Shown here: positions 36,582 through 47,295 of the stretch, piece by piece
How positions within the stretch are numbered: the stretch's first letter is position 1
How the letters are laid out: each line of letters starts with the position of its first letter
The notes under the pieces: model-generated
Databases searched by the model: none
Told to the model about the DNA's origin: nothing
What the model saw: only the letters and a program-made list of their open reading frames with translations
Translations under genes and position numbers: made by a program
Source: Pantoea alfalfae
Lineage (GTDB): Bacteria; Pseudomonadota; Gammaproteobacteria; Enterobacterales; Enterobacteriaceae
Assembly (NCBI RefSeq): GCF_019880205.1
Contig: NZ_CP082292.1
Location: 806,001-870,000, forward strand
Length of the DNA: 64,000 nucleotides
Direction of reading: 5' to 3'

Positions 36582-36606
36582 AAAAAAACACCCTTTCAGG
36601 TGTTTA
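36582..36606 (-). terminator. Terminator after the initiator tRNA cluster
   Basis: Stem AAACACC/GGTGTTT with a 5-base loop; on the minus strand it ends in seven T residues. It lies directly after the last tRNA and may also stop amiC transcripts. Confidence 0.85.
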
Positions 36607-36612
36607 AATGAT

Positions 36613-36689
<77 letters not shown>

Positions 36690-36743
36690 TCCGTATCATA
36701 CTTTTTTCACATTGTGACTTCTGTAAAACTGCTGCAGAAGTAT

Positions 36744-36820
<77 letters not shown>

Positions 36821-36884
36821 TCCGTATTGCTTCTATTACTTTTACTTCTCACACTGTGACTTCTGAAAACTACTGCAGAAGTAT

Positions 36885-36961
<77 letters not shown>

Positions 36962-36970
36962 TCCGTGGAA

Positions 36971-37002
36971 GCGCACTATACTCTCCGCGCTAATTCATGC
37001 AA
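36971..37002 (-). promoter_or_regulatory. Sigma-70 promoter of the initiator tRNA operon
   Basis: On the minus strand: -35 TTGCAT, a 16-base spacer and -10 TATAGT, followed by a GC-rich GCGC discriminator as in stringently controlled stable RNA promoters. This suggests negative control by ppGpp, whose synthase relA starts at the end of this window. Confidence 0.8.
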
Positions 37003-37164
37003 CCCCTTTTTAAAGATAAAAGCCAAATTAACAGCCAGTTGCTGAAGGATTCAACCATATGGCTAATTATTGAACTGATATGCGCCAGGTCAAAGCGGAT
37101 GCATTTCATTCTGTCGGGGGCTTTGCTATCGTCGCGGGGCGAACAGTTATAAAAAGAGAAGATA

Positions 37165-38313
37165 ATGAAATCACATTGGGTGAAGTATGCACTCACTGGC
37201 GCGTTAATCACGCTGCTGGCGGCCTGTAGCTCTAAACCGACCGATCGCGGTCAGCAATATAAAGATGGCAAACTGGAACAGCCGCTGGCGCTGGTGAATC
37301 AGCCCAATGCTAAAGGCGCACCGGTTAATGGCAAAGACTTTGGCGATCAGGTGCGCCAGATTCAGTCCGCCTCATCCGCTCTTTATAATCGTCAGAACGG
37401 CACCTACAGCGCAATTGAAAGCTGGCTGATGGCAGGCGCCGATACCCGACAGCTTCGTCAGTATGGCCTGAACGCCTGGCAGATGGAGGGCACGGACAAC
37501 TACGGTAACGTGCAGTTTACCGGTTACTACACGCCGGTCGTGGAAGCGCGCTACACCCGGCAGGGCGAATTCCAGTATCCGATCTACCGTATGCCGCCGC
37601 GCAAACGCGGAGAGAAATTACCGAGCCGCGCCTCTATCTATAGTGGCGGACTTGATGACCGCTACGTCATTGCCTACAGCAACTCGCTAATTGATAACTT
37701 CATGATGGATGTGCAGGGCAGTGGTTACGTCGACTTTGGCGATGGCCGCCCGATGACCTTCTTTGGTTACGCCGGTAAAAATGGCTGGGGCTACCACAGT
37801 ATCGGTAAAGAGCTGATCGACCGCGGTGAAGTGAAGCGCGAAGATATGTCGATGCAGGCGATTCGCCAGTGGGCGCAGGAGCACTCACCGCAGGAAGTGC
37901 GTGCGCTGCTGGAAACCAACCCGTCATTCGTCTTCTTTAAAGCTGAGCCGTTTACGCCGGTGCGCGGTGCCAGCGCCGTTCCGCTGGTAGCGAAAGCCTC
38001 AGTGGCCTCTGACCGATCAATTATTCCGGCAGGCACCGTACTGCTGGCGGAAGTGCCGCAGTTGAATGAGAAGGGCAAATTCAACGGCAAATATGAGATG
38101 CGCCTGATGGTGGCGCTCGACGTAGGTGGCGCGATTAAAGGACAACACTTTGATATCTATCAGGGTATCGGCCCGGACGCCGCGCATCTGGCGGGCTTCT
38201 ATAATCACTACGGCCGCGTCTGGGTGATCAAAGCCGCGCCGGGTGCCGGACAGCCGCTGTTCTCCAGCCCGCAAAACGGTAATAATGGTTCACTGCTTCT
38301 CGGCTCTAACTAA
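37165..38313 (+). CDS. mltA: MltA, membrane-bound lytic murein transglycosylase A
   Basis: A 382-residue outer-membrane lipoprotein (E. coli 365) with lipobox 'ITLLAAC' (Cys21). It cleaves the MurNAc-GlcNAc bond with 1,6-anhydro formation. MltA-specific segments are 'VQFTGYYTPVVEARY', 'GSGYVDFGDG' and the 3D domain near the C-terminus with the catalytic Asp in 'VALDVGGAIKGQHFDIYQGIG' (shown here as VALDVGGAIKGQ). The C-terminal tail after 'VIKAAPGAG' is longer than in E. coli and rich in Asn and Ser. Confidence 0.95.
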   Translation: MKSHWVKYALTGALITLLAACSSKPTDRGQQYKDGKLEQPLALVNQPNAKGAPVNGKDFGDQVRQIQSASSALYNRQNGTYSAIESWLMAGADTRQLRQYGLNAWQMEGTDNYGNVQFTGYYTPVVEARYTRQGEFQYPIYRMPPRKRGEKLPSRASIYSGGLDDRYVIAYSNSLIDNFMMDVQGSGYVDFGDGRPMTFFGYAGKNGWGYHSIGKELIDRGEVKREDMSMQAIRQWAQEHSPQEVRALLETNPSFVFFKAEPFTPVRGASAVPLVAKASVASDRSIIPAGTVLLAEVPQLNEKGKFNGKYEMRLMVALDVGGAIKGQHFDIYQGIGPDAAHLAGFYNHYGRVWVIKAAPGAGQPLFSSPQNGNNGSLLLGSN

Positions 38314-38322
38314 TTTCTTCTC

Positions 38323-38342
38323 TGCGGGCCTTCGGGCCCGCA
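38323..38342 (+). terminator. Hairpin after mltA
   Basis: A perfect 8-bp stem TGCGGGCC/GGCCCGCA closed by a TTCG tetraloop, 10 bases after the stop. No T-run follows, so read-through into tcdA is possible. Confidence 0.6.
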
Positions 38343-38361
38343 CGACGTAACAGGTTCAACT

Positions 38362-39174
38362 ATGAAAGTGTTAAACGACGCCTGGCATCAGCGCTTTGGC
38401 GGCACGGCGCGTCTCTATGGCCAGAATGCGATGCAACGTTTTGCTGACGCACACTTCTGCGTCATCGGTATTGGCGGCGTCGGCTCCTGGGCAGCGGAAG
38501 CGCTGGTGCGCACCGGCATTGGTAAAATCACCCTGATAGATATGGATGACGTCTGCATTACCAACACCAACCGACAGCTTCATGCGCTGCAGGGTAACGT
38601 CGGTAAAGCCAAAACGGAGGTGATGGCCGAGCGGCTGCGGGCGATCAATCCGGACTGCGACGTGATCTGCATTGATGACTTTATCACGCCCGAGAACACC
38701 GCCGAACTGATGGCCGCCGGTTTCGACTATGTGATCGACGCGATCGACAGCGTGCGGCCTAAAGCGGCGCTGATCGCCTGGTGTCGCCGGAATAAGATCC
38801 CGTTGATCACCACCGGTGGCGCGGGTGGGCAGATTGATCCGACCCAGATCCAGGTCGCCGATCTGGCAAAAACCATTCAGGATCCGCTTGCGGCGAAGCT
38901 GCGCGAACGCTTGAAAAGCCTGGGCGTGGTGAAAAACAGCAAAGGCAAACTCGGCATCGACTGCGTTTTTTCGACTGAAGCGCTGGTCTATCCGCAGGCC
39001 GACGGCAGCGTCTGTGCTTCACGCAGCACGGCAGAGGGTCCGAAGAGAATGGATTGCACATCCGGCTTTGGCGCGGCAACCATGGTGACCGCCACCTTCG
39101 GCTTTGTGGCCGTTTCGCATGCGCTCAAAAAATTTCTGGCGCGCGCCGCCCGTCAGGATGCGGTCAGCGCCTGA
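38362..39174 (+). CDS. tcdA: TcdA (CsdL), tRNA threonylcarbamoyladenosine dehydratase
   Basis: A 270-residue E1-like enzyme (E. coli 268) that uses ATP to cyclise t6A37 of tRNA to ct6A. The adenylation motif is '[16 protein letters not shown]'; '[19 protein letters not shown]' and '[16 protein letters not shown]' follow. It works with the CsdA-CsdE sulfur relay, encoded immediately downstream on the other strand. Its 3' end overlaps csdE tail to tail by 22 bases. Confidence 0.96.
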   Translation: MKVLNDAWHQRFGGTARLYGQNAMQRFADAHFCVIGIGGVGSWAAEALVRTGIGKITLIDMDDVCITNTNRQLHALQGNVGKAKTEVMAERLRAINPDCDVICIDDFITPENTAELMAAGFDYVIDAIDSVRPKAALIAWCRRNKIPLITTGGAGGQIDPTQIQVADLAKTIQDPLAAKLRERLKSLGVVKNSKGKLGIDCVFSTEALVYPQADGSVCASRSTAEGPKRMDCTSGFGAATMVTATFGFVAVSHALKKFLARAARQDAVSA

Positions 39175-39608
39175 CGCGCGGCATGCTCTACCGCAGCGGC
39201 CAGCGCCTGCAGGCCGCTGCTGCGGGAGGCGCTGAGCTGGGCGCGCAGGCCGAGTTCATCAAACAGGGCTAAGGGATCGGTGACCAGCAATTGCTGCGGC
39301 GTCTGGCCCTCAACCGCAGTCAGCAGCACGGCCAGCAGGCCGCGCACAATCCGTCCTTCACTATCACCATAGAAGTGCAGTGAGCCATCCTCACATAACT
39401 GGCTGCCCAGCCAGACCCGGTTTTCACATCCGCTCAGTTCAATTTCCGCCGTTTTCAGTTCCTCCGGCAGGGCAGGCAACTGGCGGCTCAACTGGATCAG
39501 CTGGCGATAACGATCTTCCCACTGATGAAAGCGGCCGAAACTCTCTTTCAGACTGGTAACGGTAATCTGTTCGCCAAACGGGTGTGGCGCTAACAGCGAT
39601 GAACACAT
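39153..39608 (-). CDS. csdE: CsdE, sulfur acceptor protein
   Basis: A 151-residue SufE-like protein (E. coli 147). The persulfide acceptor is Cys61 in '[15 protein letters not shown]'. It takes sulfur from the cysteine desulfurase CsdA, encoded 2 bases upstream. The frame starts at a TTG at 39614, but GGAG lies 8 bases before the ATG at 39608, giving Cys61 as in E. coli. The C-terminus is slightly extended and overlaps tcdA. Confidence 0.94.
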   Translation of the reverse strand: MCSSLLAPHPFGEQITVTSLKESFGRFHQWEDRYRQLIQLSRQLPALPEELKTAEIELSGCENRVWLGSQLCEDGSLHFYGDSEGRIVRGLLAVLLTAVEGQTPQQLLVTDPLALFDELGLRAQLSASRSSGLQALAAAVEHAARQALTAS

Positions 39609-39610
39609 AA

Positions 39611-40819
39611 TCAAAACTCCGATAACAGCGAGATTGCGCCTTTCATGGCGCGCACCAGCGCATCAACATCCTGCAGATTATTATAGGGTGCAAAAGAGGC
39701 CCGCAGCGTGCCGCTGACGCCCAGCGCCGACAGCAACGGCTGCGCACAGTGCTGACCGGCGCGCAGGGCGATTCCCTGCTCAGCCAGCAGCGTCACCAGA
39801 TCGCTGTGATGCAGGTCAGCAAATTCAAAGGCCAGCAGACTGGCATTGCCACAGCGGAAGCTGCGAAAGCCGGGCAGTTCTGTCAGTTGCTCTTCCGCCA
39901 GCGAGGCAAGCTGCTGACTCCAGCGCTCAGCTTCGGTCAGATTGTACTGCGCCAGCCAGCTCAGTGCCGCACTCAATCCCACCACACCCGCCACATTCGG
40001 GGTGCCGGCCTCAAAACGCCACGGCACCGGCTGTGGCGTGAAACCATTGAAGTCAACATCCGTGATCATTTTCCCGCCGCCCTGCCAGGGTTCCATCGTC
40101 TCCAGCAGTTCCGCTTTGCCATATAACGCGCCAATGCCCATCGGGCCGTAAATCTTATGTCCGGAAAAAGCGTAAAAGTCGATATCCAGCGCCTGTACGT
40201 CAGGCGGGCAGTGCACCACCCCCTGCGCGCCATCGACCATCACTTTCGCCCCCACGGCATGTGCCAGCGGGATCGCCTGAGCAAGATCGGGGCAACCCCC
40301 GGTGACGTTCGACATCTGACCAACTGCCAGCAGGCGGGTACGGCTGTTAAGCAGGGTGGGTAACAGGCTGATATCGGGCAGACGATCTGGCCCTAACGGC
40401 CATTTTACGACGCGGGCACCGCACGCCTGCGCAGCCATCAGCCAGGGAACCAGGTTGGCGTGGTGCTCAGCCTCACTCACCACGATCTCATCACCGGGCT
40501 GCAGGCGCGGACGCAGCCAGCTGTTCGCCACCAGGTTTATCGCTTCGGTAGTGCCGCGCGTCCAGACAATCTCACGATCGTCCGCGGCATTAACCCAGCG
40601 GGCAACCTGATTGCGCGCCTGCTCATAGCGCTGGGTTAAGGCCTGGGCGGCGGCAAACTGGCTGCGATGAACCGTACCCGCACTGAAGCTGTAAAACTGC
40701 TGCGTACTGTCAATAACGGCCTGCGGCTTCAGCGTGGTCGCGGCGCTGTCGAGATAGATGCCGGCGTCGGCGAGCGCGGGAAACTGCTGGCGGAATGCGG
40801 TGGGATTAAATGCGGTCAT
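39611..40819 (-). CDS. csdA: CsdA, cysteine desulfurase
   Basis: A 402-residue PLP enzyme (E. coli 401), class V aminotransferase fold, group II desulfurase. The PLP lysine is Lys222 in '[13 protein letters not shown]' and the active cysteine Cys358 in '[12 protein letters not shown]'. It mobilises sulfur from cysteine to CsdE and supports Fe-S cluster supply and ct6A formation. First gene of csdA-csdE. Confidence 0.96.
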   Translation of the reverse strand: MTAFNPTAFRQQFPALADAGIYLDSAATTLKPQAVIDSTQQFYSFSAGTVHRSQFAAAQALTQRYEQARNQVARWVNAADDREIVWTRGTTEAINLVANSWLRPRLQPGDEIVVSEAEHHANLVPWLMAAQACGARVVKWPLGPDRLPDISLLPTLLNSRTRLLAVGQMSNVTGGCPDLAQAIPLAHAVGAKVMVDGAQGVVHCPPDVQALDIDFYAFSGHKIYGPMGIGALYGKAELLETMEPWQGGGKMITDVDFNGFTPQPVPWRFEAGTPNVAGVVGLSAALSWLAQYNLTEAERWSQQLASLAEEQLTELPGFRSFRCGNASLLAFEFADLHHSDLVTLLAEQGIALRAGQHCAQPLLSALGVSGTLRASFAPYNNLQDVDALVRAMKGAISLLSEF

Positions 40820-41028
40820 GCCGGGTCCATGATAAGAAAAATTAGGACCACACTGAAAGAATGGTCTGCGTCTGGCAAAGCTGGAAAAGCGCGTTATGCT
40901 GAATAATGCAAGGTTTGAACCAAACCCGCATAACGATCGGACGTTTAATAGTCGATCCCACTTATCGGCTGCCTCTGGTTAGCGTAACGCGGGTGGTTTG
41001 ATGCAATCAATCTACAAGGAGATAGCAG

Positions 41029-41250
41029 ATGAAAAAACTTACCGCAGTACTGGCCGTATGTACTCTGGCTTTTACCCTGAGTGCCTGTTCAAGCAATTAC
41101 GTAATGCATACCAATGATGGTCGCACCATCGTGGCTGCCGGCAAGCCTAAAGTTGATAACGATACCGGCATGATCAGCTATAAAGATGCGAATGGCAACG
41201 AGCAGCAGATTAACCGCTCTGATGTCAAAGAAATGGTCGAGTCAAAGTAA
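41029..41250 (+). CDS. ygdI: YgdI, small YgdI/YgdR-family lipoprotein
   Basis: A 73-residue lipoprotein with lipobox 'TLSACSSN' and body 'NYVMHTNDGRTIVAAGKP', the SH3-like DUF903 fold. It is a paralogue of ygdR at 12825-13043. AAGGAG lies 6 bases before the ATG. It converges on gcvB; both appear to use the same hairpin as terminator. Function unknown. Confidence 0.93.
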   Translation: MKKLTAVLAVCTLAFTLSACSSNYVMHTNDGRTIVAAGKPKVDNDTGMISYKDANGNEQQINRSDVKEMVESK

Positions 41251-41255
41251 GCAGC

Positions 41256-41455
41256 AAAAAAAAGCACCGCAATTTGCGGTGCTATTTAAAAATCACTATG
41301 GACAGACAGGGTAAATCTACAGGAATTAAGAGTTTGATCCGCAATCGTCGGATCAAAAATTGCAAACACAACATCACGACCACAAGCCAAAAGCTTTCAG
41401 AAAATCTGCGAACTCACTCACAAATCTAAAAACTTTTCGTTCCGGCTCAGGAAGT
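41256..41455 (-). ncRNA. gcvB: GcvB small regulatory RNA
   Basis: On the minus strand the 5' end ACTTCCTGAGCCGGAACG equals the start of E. coli GcvB as I remember it. A GU-rich seed (R1, complement of 41362-41388) follows, then 'TTTACCCTGTCTGTCCATAG' (R3-like), and the terminator AGCACCGCAAATTGCGGTGCT plus eight T residues. The length is about 200. GcvB is an Hfq-bound repressor of many amino-acid and peptide transporter mRNAs. It is divergent from its activator gcvA. The R1 seed appears shorter than in E. coli, which has an extra TTGTTG-type stretch. Confidence 0.95.
41263..41283. terminator. Shared terminator of ygdI and gcvB
   Basis: An 8-bp stem AGCACCGC/GCGGTGCT with a 5-base loop. It is flanked by eight A residues on the left (T-run for gcvB) and ATTT on the right (weak tail for ygdI). 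Confidence 0.9.
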
Positions 41456-41461
41456 GCGGCA

Positions 41462-41490
41462 ACTATAGGTATTTGCTGGAGGTTCCTCAA
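41462..41490 (-). promoter_or_regulatory. gcvB promoter
   Basis: Minus strand: -35 TTGAGG, a 17-base spacer and -10 TATAGT, ending 6 bases before the expected +1 at 41455. A TATAAT on the plus strand at 41500-41505 is a candidate gcvA -10, so the two promoters lie back to back, where GcvA would bind. Confidence 0.8.
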
Positions 41491-41583
41491 CGGACAAATT
41501 ATAATGCCTCGGATTAAAAATTCTAATACGTAAACGCTTTTTATAAGCCTGCGTATTTTTCGCCGATCCGGATACGGAAAACC

Positions 41584-42501
41584 ATGTCGAAACGCCTTCC
41601 TCCTCTTAACGCACTGCGGGTTTTTGATGCCGCTGCGCGCCATTTAAGCTTTACCAAAGCCGCTGAAGAGCTGTTTGTTACCCAGGCTGCCGTAAGCCAT
41701 CAGATTAAATCTCTGGAAGATTTTCTGGGGTTAAAGCTGTTTCGCCGGAGGAATCGTTCGCTGTTACTGACCGAAGAAGGGCAAAGCTACTATCTCGACA
41801 TCAAAGAGATTTTCTCGGCAATTAACGAAGCGACCCGCAAACTGCAGGCGCGCAGTGCCAAGGGAGCGCTGACCGTCAGTTTACTGCCGAGCTTTGCTAT
41901 TCAGTGGCTGGTTCCCCGCCTCTCCAGCTTTAATATGGCTTATCCGGGAATCGACGTGCGTATCCAGGCAGTTGACCGCGATGAAGAGAAACTGGCCGAC
42001 GATGTCGACGTGGCAATTTTCTACGGACGTGGCAACTGGCCCGGCCTGCGGGTTGAAAAACTCTATGCCGAATATCTGCTGCCGGTCTGTTCGCCATCAC
42101 TGATGACCGGCGATAATCCGCTGAAAACCCCGATGGATCTCTCGCGCTTTACCCTGCTGCATGATGCCTCCCGCCGTGACTGGCAATCGTATATCCGCCA
42201 GCTGGGTCTGCAGCATATTAATGTTCAGCAGGGGCCGATCTTCAGCCACAGCGCCATGGTGTTGCAGGCGGCGATTCATGGTCAGGGCGTGGCGCTGGCC
42301 AACAACGTCATGGCGCAGAGCGAAATAGAGGCCGGGCGATTAATCTGCCCATTTAATGATGTATTAGTCAGTAAAAACGCTTTTTATCTGGTTTGTCATG
42401 ACAGTCAGGCAGAACTGGGTAAAATAGCCGCCTTCCGACAGTGGATCCTGGAAAAAGCTGCAACCGAACAAGAAAAATTCCGCTTTCGCTATCAACAATA
42501 A
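41584..42501 (+). CDS. gcvA: GcvA, LysR-type regulator of glycine cleavage and gcvB
   Basis: A 305-residue LysR-family regulator, the E. coli length, almost identical in 'MSKRLPPLNALRVFDAAARH', 'EELFVTQAAVSHQIKSLE' (DNA-binding helix) and 'FSHSAMVLQAAIHGQGVALA' (effector domain). With glycine it activates gcvTHP and gcvB; with purines and GcvR it represses gcvTHP. It is divergent from gcvB. Confidence 0.97.
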   Translation: MSKRLPPLNALRVFDAAARHLSFTKAAEELFVTQAAVSHQIKSLEDFLGLKLFRRRNRSLLLTEEGQSYYLDIKEIFSAINEATRKLQARSAKGALTVSLLPSFAIQWLVPRLSSFNMAYPGIDVRIQAVDRDEEKLADDVDVAIFYGRGNWPGLRVEKLYAEYLLPVCSPSLMTGDNPLKTPMDLSRFTLLHDASRRDWQSYIRQLGLQHINVQQGPIFSHSAMVLQAAIHGQGVALANNVMAQSEIEAGRLICPFNDVLVSKNAFYLVCHDSQAELGKIAAFRQWILEKAATEQEKFRFRYQQ

Positions 42502-42551
42502 CAGTTTGATTTATCTGCATTACGGTGCAAATGCACCCTGAGGATCGGTTA

Positions 42552-42947
42552 ATGTCCAGTCGTGCCATGTTTGTTTTTGCGGCTATCAGTGGATTTCTGC
42601 TGGTAGCTTTTGGCGCATTTGGTGCCCACGTTTTGAGCCAGTCGCTGGGTGCGGCTGAGATGGCCTGGATTCATACCGGGCTGGAATATCAGGCTTATCA
42701 CACGTTAGCGGTGATGGGACTGGGTGCCGCGATGTTACGCCGCGCCAATATCTGGTTTTACTGGAGCAGTGCGCTGATGGCGCTCGGCACCGTGTTGTTT
42801 AGTGGCAGCCTCTATTGTCTGGCGCTGTCACATCTGAAGTTTTGGGTTTTTATCACACCGGTGGGAGGAGTCTGTTTCCTCGCCGGTTGGGTATTGATGT
42901 TGATTGGCGCGCTGCGTCTTAAACCAAAGGCAGAACGCCATGAATAA
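42552..42947 (+). CDS. ygdD: YgdD, DUF423 small inner-membrane protein
   Basis: A 131-residue protein (E. coli 131) with four hydrophobic segments, including '[19 protein letters not shown]' and '[20 protein letters not shown]' (DUF423). Function unknown. The frame extends to 42525, but GAGGATC lies 8 bases before the ATG at 42552, which gives the E. coli length. It overlaps rlmM by 8 bases, so the two genes are coupled. Confidence 0.92.
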   Translation: MSSRAMFVFAAISGFLLVAFGAFGAHVLSQSLGAAEMAWIHTGLEYQAYHTLAVMGLGAAMLRRANIWFYWSSALMALGTVLFSGSLYCLALSHLKFWVFITPVGGVCFLAGWVLMLIGALRLKPKAERHE

Positions 42948-44040
42948 AGTTTTACTCTATTGTCGTCCCGGTTTTGAAAAAGAGTGTGCGGCGGAAATCA
43001 GCGCCAAAGCGGCTGAACGTGAAATCTACGGCTTTCCGCGGGTTAAAGATGACTCCGGCTACGTGCTGTTTGAGTGCTACCAGTTTGAAGATGCCGAGCG
43101 TCTGGCGCGTGAGTTACCGTTTGACGAGCTGATTTTTGCCCGGCAGATGCTGGTTGTCGGTGAAATGCTGCGTGACCTGCCGCAGGAAGATCGCATCACC
43201 CCGATTGTCGGTATGCTGACCGGCGTGGTGGAGAAGGGCGGCGAACTGCGTGTAGAAGTGCCTGACACTAACGAAGCGAAAGAGCTGACCAAATTCTGCC
43301 GCAAGTTCACCGTGCCGCTGCGTTCAGCACTGCGTGAAAGCAAGATTCTACTGAACTATGAAAGTCCGAAACGCCCGGTCGTGCATGTGTTTTTCATCGC
43401 GCCAGGCACCTGTTACGTTGGCTACTCCATCCGGGAAAACAGCTCGTCGTTTTACATGGGTATTCCACGCCTTAAGTTCCCCTCCGATGCGCCAAGCCGT
43501 TCCACCCTTAAGCTGGAGGAGGCGTTTCACGTCTTTATCCCTGCGGATGAGTGGGATGAGCGTTTAGCCAGCGGCATGTACGCCGTGGATCTCGGTGCCT
43601 GTCCGGGCGGCTGGACTTATCAGCTGGTCCAGCGCAGCATGATGGTCTATGCAGTGGATAACGGACCGATGGCCCCGAGCCTGATGGATACCGGCCAGGT
43701 GATGCACGAGAAAGCCGATGGGTTTAAATTCCGTCCGCCACGCACCAACATCAGCTGGCTGGTATGTGATATGGTGGAGAAACCGGTGCGCGTGGCTAAC
43801 CTGATGACCGACTGGCTGGTTAACGGCTGGTGTCGTGAAGCGATCTTCAACCTCAAATTGCCGATGAAAAAGCGTTATGAAGAGGTCACGCAGAATCTGG
43901 CCATGATGCAGGAGCGCTTTGATGAGAATGGCATTAATGTGCAGATTCGCGCCCGTCAGCTCTATCATGACCGCGAAGAGGTGACGGTTCATGTGCGCCG
44001 TATGTGGGCCGCGACCGGTGGACGTCGCGACGAACGTTAA
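42940..44040 (+). CDS. rlmM: RlmM, 23S rRNA 2'-O-ribose methyltransferase (C2498)
   Basis: A 366-residue SAM enzyme, same as E. coli. It has an N-terminal THUMP-like domain and a C-terminal Rossmann fold with the SAM motif '[18 protein letters not shown]'. It acts on C2498 of 23S rRNA before assembly. The frame starts 12 codons earlier, but the ATG at 42940 begins '[19 protein letters not shown]', the conserved start, with AAGG upstream inside ygdD. Confidence 0.96.
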   Translation: MNKVLLYCRPGFEKECAAEISAKAAEREIYGFPRVKDDSGYVLFECYQFEDAERLARELPFDELIFARQMLVVGEMLRDLPQEDRITPIVGMLTGVVEKGGELRVEVPDTNEAKELTKFCRKFTVPLRSALRESKILLNYESPKRPVVHVFFIAPGTCYVGYSIRENSSSFYMGIPRLKFPSDAPSRSTLKLEEAFHVFIPADEWDERLASGMYAVDLGACPGGWTYQLVQRSMMVYAVDNGPMAPSLMDTGQVMHEKADGFKFRPPRTNISWLVCDMVEKPVRVANLMTDWLVNGWCREAIFNLKLPMKKRYEEVTQNLAMMQERFDENGINVQIRARQLYHDREEVTVHVRRMWAATGGRRDER

Positions 44041-44064
44041 TCGTCAGGCTGAGTGCAGCTGCAC

Positions 44065-44820
44065 TCAGCCGGTATAACGCAGCGTATTCAGATTGCCCTG
44101 CAATACCAGATCCCGCTTCAGCATGGCGACCTGACGGCTGATCTCAGCCATTTGCTGACCTTCCGCGAGCTTTTCCTGCCATTTAGCGGGCACCTTATCC
44201 AGTTGCTGATAGATCCCTTCAAGCGTGTGAAACTCTGCCAGCAGCTGTTTTGCGCTTTTCGGGCCGATGCCGGTGATGCCTGGAATTTTACTGCTGCTGA
44301 TGCCGCACAATCCCCAGTAGTCGGGGAGTAACTGGGGGGCTACGCCAAATTCAGCTTCAATAAAAGGCAGATCGAGCCACCGTTTCTGGAAGTAGTCACG
44401 GATGCGGATTTCGGGGGCCAGCAGCTGGCAGTAGCCTTTGTCGGTGGACACGATGGTGGCCTGGTGTCCGGCCTGAGCCATTTTCACCGCCAGCGTCGCC
44501 GCTAAATCATCTGCCTCATCCTCGCCCGCTATCCAGCAGCTTACGCCTGCCGAACGAAAAGCCTCCTGCAACGCCGGCATCTCTGCCTGTAGATCGTCTG
44601 GCATCGGCGGGCGACCACTTTTGTAATCGGGCAGCAGCTGATGTCGCCAGCCCTGATGACGTGCCTCGCCATCAAAAACCGCCACAGCATGAGTCGGACG
44701 GGCGTGGCCCAGAACCTGGCGCAGCGCAGCTACACAGCCGTCGACACAGGGGGAGCCCTGTACCGCATGCAGACGGCGGATCAGGTTCAACGCGTCAACA
44801 ATAACAAGATGAAGAGCCAT
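44065..44820 (-). CDS. xni: Xni (ExoIX), flap endonuclease-like protein
   Basis: A 251-residue FEN-family protein, same as E. coli. '[16 protein letters not shown]' at the N-terminus, '[13 protein letters not shown]' and '[21 protein letters not shown]' (helix-hairpin-helix with K+ site) are diagnostic. Unlike the 5' nuclease of Pol I it lacks part of the metal-binding acidic set; E. coli Xni has flap endonuclease activity. It is transcribed downstream of ppnN. Confidence 0.95.
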   Translation of the reverse strand: MALHLVIVDALNLIRRLHAVQGSPCVDGCVAALRQVLGHARPTHAVAVFDGEARHQGWRHQLLPDYKSGRPPMPDDLQAEMPALQEAFRSAGVSCWIAGEDEADDLAATLAVKMAQAGHQATIVSTDKGYCQLLAPEIRIRDYFQKRWLDLPFIEAEFGVAPQLLPDYWGLCGISSSKIPGITGIGPKSAKQLLAEFHTLEGIYQQLDKVPAKWQEKLAEGQQMAEISRQVAMLKRDLVLQGNLNTLRYTG

Positions 44821-44853
44821 GAGCGTATGGGCAGCCCGGGGGCTGCCTCCTGG

Positions 44854-46218
44854 TTATTTGATAATTTCGTAGCAGGGGATGTAGGCAGTGCCAGGCAGTT
44901 TCATGCGTTGCTGGGCAACGAATCCCTGTAGCAGCTCATCCATGCGGTGCATGATGTCGGGATCGCCATGCAGTTTGTAGCGTCCCTTCACGCGGATTTC
45001 GCGGATGCCCATCTCTTTGACATTACCGGCGACGATACCTGAGAAGGCGCGGCGCAGGTCGGCAGCCAGCTTCTCGGGAGGCTGATTGGTATAGAGATTG
45101 AGATTGGCCATATTTTCATGGGTTGGCAGGAACGGCACCTGCAAATCGGGCTCAATGCGGATCGACCAGTTAAAGCTGTACGCATCGCCGGTTTCGCGAC
45201 GGTTCTCTTTGACCTGCGGCATCGCTTTCTTCATCAGACGCGCCACTTCTGCCGCGTCATCAATGATGATCTGATAATGCTTACGTGCCTGTTCACCCAG
45301 CGTGTTAACGATGAAATCATCCAGAACGCGGAAGTAATCGGCGCTCTCTTTCGGCCCGGTCAGAATCAGCGGCAACACCTGATCGTTGTTCTGCGGATTC
45401 ATCAGGATGCCCAGCAGATAGAGCAGCTCTTCAGCCGTACCGACGCCGCCCGGAAAAATGATGATGCCATGAGCGATACGCACAAACGCTTCCAGACGTT
45501 TTTCAATATCTGGCATGATGATCAGCTCATTCACCAGTGGATTCGGCGGCTCAGCTGCAATAATTGAGGGCTCGGTGAGGCCGATAAAACGGCTGTCGCG
45601 ATAGCGCTGCTGAGCATGGCCAACCGCTGCGCCTTTCATCGGCGCTTCCATCACGCCTGGCCCGCAGCCGGTACAGATATTCAGTTCACGCAGTCCAAGC
45701 TGCGTACCGACATTGCGGCAATACTGATACTCAACGGCGTTGATTGAGTGACCACCCCAGCAGACTACGGTGTTGGGATCCTCGCCGATGTGCAGAGCCC
45801 GCGCATTACGCAGAATCGAAAATACCGTGTTGGTGATGGTGGCGGAATCATTCTCTTCGGCTGCGCTTAACCGGCCCGGTATGTTGAGCTGGCCGCTGAC
45901 AAACAGGATGTCACGCAGCACCGCAAACAGGTTAGCCTGTAGTGAGCGGATAATGCGGCCATCCACGAACGCCTCTTCCGGCGGATTGATCAGTTCCAGT
46001 TTGACGCCGCGCTCCTGGCGCAGCACGTTGATGTCGAAGTTCTCAAAGCGGGAGAGCAATTCGTGGCTGCTGTCAGTCTGGCTGCCGGAGTTAAGCACGG
46101 CCAGAGAGCAATTGCGAAACAGCTGGTAGAGGTCGCTGCTGGCAGTGCGCTTGAGCATGTCGACTTCCAGCTGCGAGAGCAGATCCATTGAGCCAAGTGG
46201 GCTGATATGGGTAATCAA
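44854..46218 (-). CDS. ppnN: PpnN, pyrimidine/purine nucleotide 5'-monophosphate nucleosidase
   Basis: A 454-residue LOG-family enzyme (same as E. coli PpnN/YgdH) that hydrolyses nucleotide monophosphates to base and ribose-5-phosphate and is activated by (p)ppGpp. The family motif is '[19 protein letters not shown]', with '[20 protein letters not shown]' forming the substrate site. The open frame reaches 46335, but AAGGAG lies 5 bases before a TTG at 46218 that starts the conserved '[15 protein letters not shown]', so TTG is chosen. Confidence 0.95.
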   Translation of the reverse strand: MITHISPLGSMDLLSQLEVDMLKRTASSDLYQLFRNCSLAVLNSGSQTDSSHELLSRFENFDINVLRQERGVKLELINPPEEAFVDGRIIRSLQANLFAVLRDILFVSGQLNIPGRLSAAEENDSATITNTVFSILRNARALHIGEDPNTVVCWGGHSINAVEYQYCRNVGTQLGLRELNICTGCGPGVMEAPMKGAAVGHAQQRYRDSRFIGLTEPSIIAAEPPNPLVNELIIMPDIEKRLEAFVRIAHGIIIFPGGVGTAEELLYLLGILMNPQNNDQVLPLILTGPKESADYFRVLDDFIVNTLGEQARKHYQIIIDDAAEVARLMKKAMPQVKENRRETGDAYSFNWSIRIEPDLQVPFLPTHENMANLNLYTNQPPEKLAADLRRAFSGIVAGNVKEMGIREIRVKGRYKLHGDPDIMHRMDELLQGFVAQQRMKLPGTAYIPCYEIIK

Positions 46219-46387
46219 ATGAACTCCTTTACACCCGCCTGGGTGCGTGTTGGCACTGCAACGGCAGTGACGAAAATCCCTGGTCGGCAACCCGCAGGTT
46301 GCCGCCTTCACCAGAGTAGCCTTGTCGGCCCGCACAGCTCAAGCGGAACTGCGCTTACGGCACCCAGCCTGAGAGAAGTCTCGCAAA

Positions 46388-47233
46388 CTACTGACGGACC
46401 AGCCGCGAAAAACCGGGCGAGAAGGGCACGTTGGTGCGCCACGGGTTAATATCCAGCCCGCCACGACGGGTGTAGCGCGCATAGACCGTCAGCGCTTCCG
46501 GATGGCAGAATCGCATCACATCATTAAAGATGCGCTCAACACACTGCTCGTGAAATTCGTTGTGCTGGCGGAATGAGACCAGATAGCGCAGCAGTGCTTC
46601 ACGCGCGATACGCGGGCCTTTATAGCGGATCATGACCGATCCCCAGTCGGGCTGGTTGGTAATCAGGCAGTTCGACTTGAGCAGATGGCTGACCAGCGTC
46701 TCTTCAACGATTTCGCTGCCTGCGGCATCAGCCAGATAGTCAGCATTGAAGCGGTAATCCTCAATGGCAATATCCTGCTCATCAATACAGCAACCCTCAA
46801 AATGACCAATCGGCTGGCCTTCTATTTCATTGAGTCGGAACAGCGCGACCCGCGCTTCCCCTTCGGCACAAGCACTCAGATCCCGCTCCAGCGTCTGACG
46901 AACCTCACCCCAGTCGGCAAAGCGGGTCTGATTGAAACTGTTCAGGTAGAGCTTGAAGCTTTTCGACTCAATAAGATTACGGCTCTGCGCATCCAGCACC
47001 ACTTCGCCAACGGCAACCTGTGGCAGACCTTTGCTGTTGAGCCACGAGAGTTCATACAGGGTCCAGATATCGCTGCCGGTAAAGGGCAGACTGTCGGGAA
47101 ACAGGCCAAGCGGTTCACGGTTCAGGCTGCGCGGCACCGCCTGCAGTAAGCTGTTGTCATACCGATCGTGATAGGCTGTGGGTTTGCCCAGCGTCAGGTT
47201 ACTGAGCGCCTGATCCTGTTCGTGAGTAGTCAT
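46388..47233 (-). CDS. queF: QueF, NADPH-dependent 7-cyano-7-deazaguanine reductase
   Basis: A 281-residue enzyme (E. coli 282) reducing preQ0 to preQ1 in queuosine synthesis. It is the two-domain (YqcD-type) form. The catalytic Cys189 and Asp196 lie in '[16 protein letters not shown]', and the NADPH motif is in '[17 protein letters not shown]'. The frame extends to 47248, but ATG at 47233 begins the conserved '[10 protein letters not shown]'. It is divergent from syd. Confidence 0.95.
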   Translation of the reverse strand: MTTHEQDQALSNLTLGKPTAYHDRYDNSLLQAVPRSLNREPLGLFPDSLPFTGSDIWTLYELSWLNSKGLPQVAVGEVVLDAQSRNLIESKSFKLYLNSFNQTRFADWGEVRQTLERDLSACAEGEARVALFRLNEIEGQPIGHFEGCCIDEQDIAIEDYRFNADYLADAAGSEIVEETLVSHLLKSNCLITNQPDWGSVMIRYKGPRIAREALLRYLVSFRQHNEFHEQCVERIFNDVMRFCHPEALTVYARYTRRGGLDINPWRTNVPFSPGFSRLVRQ

Positions 47234-47295
47234 TGCGGTTACCACCAAAATTAATCAAAGTGGCTAAGTGTAACCTATCAGAAGTGAGAATATGA

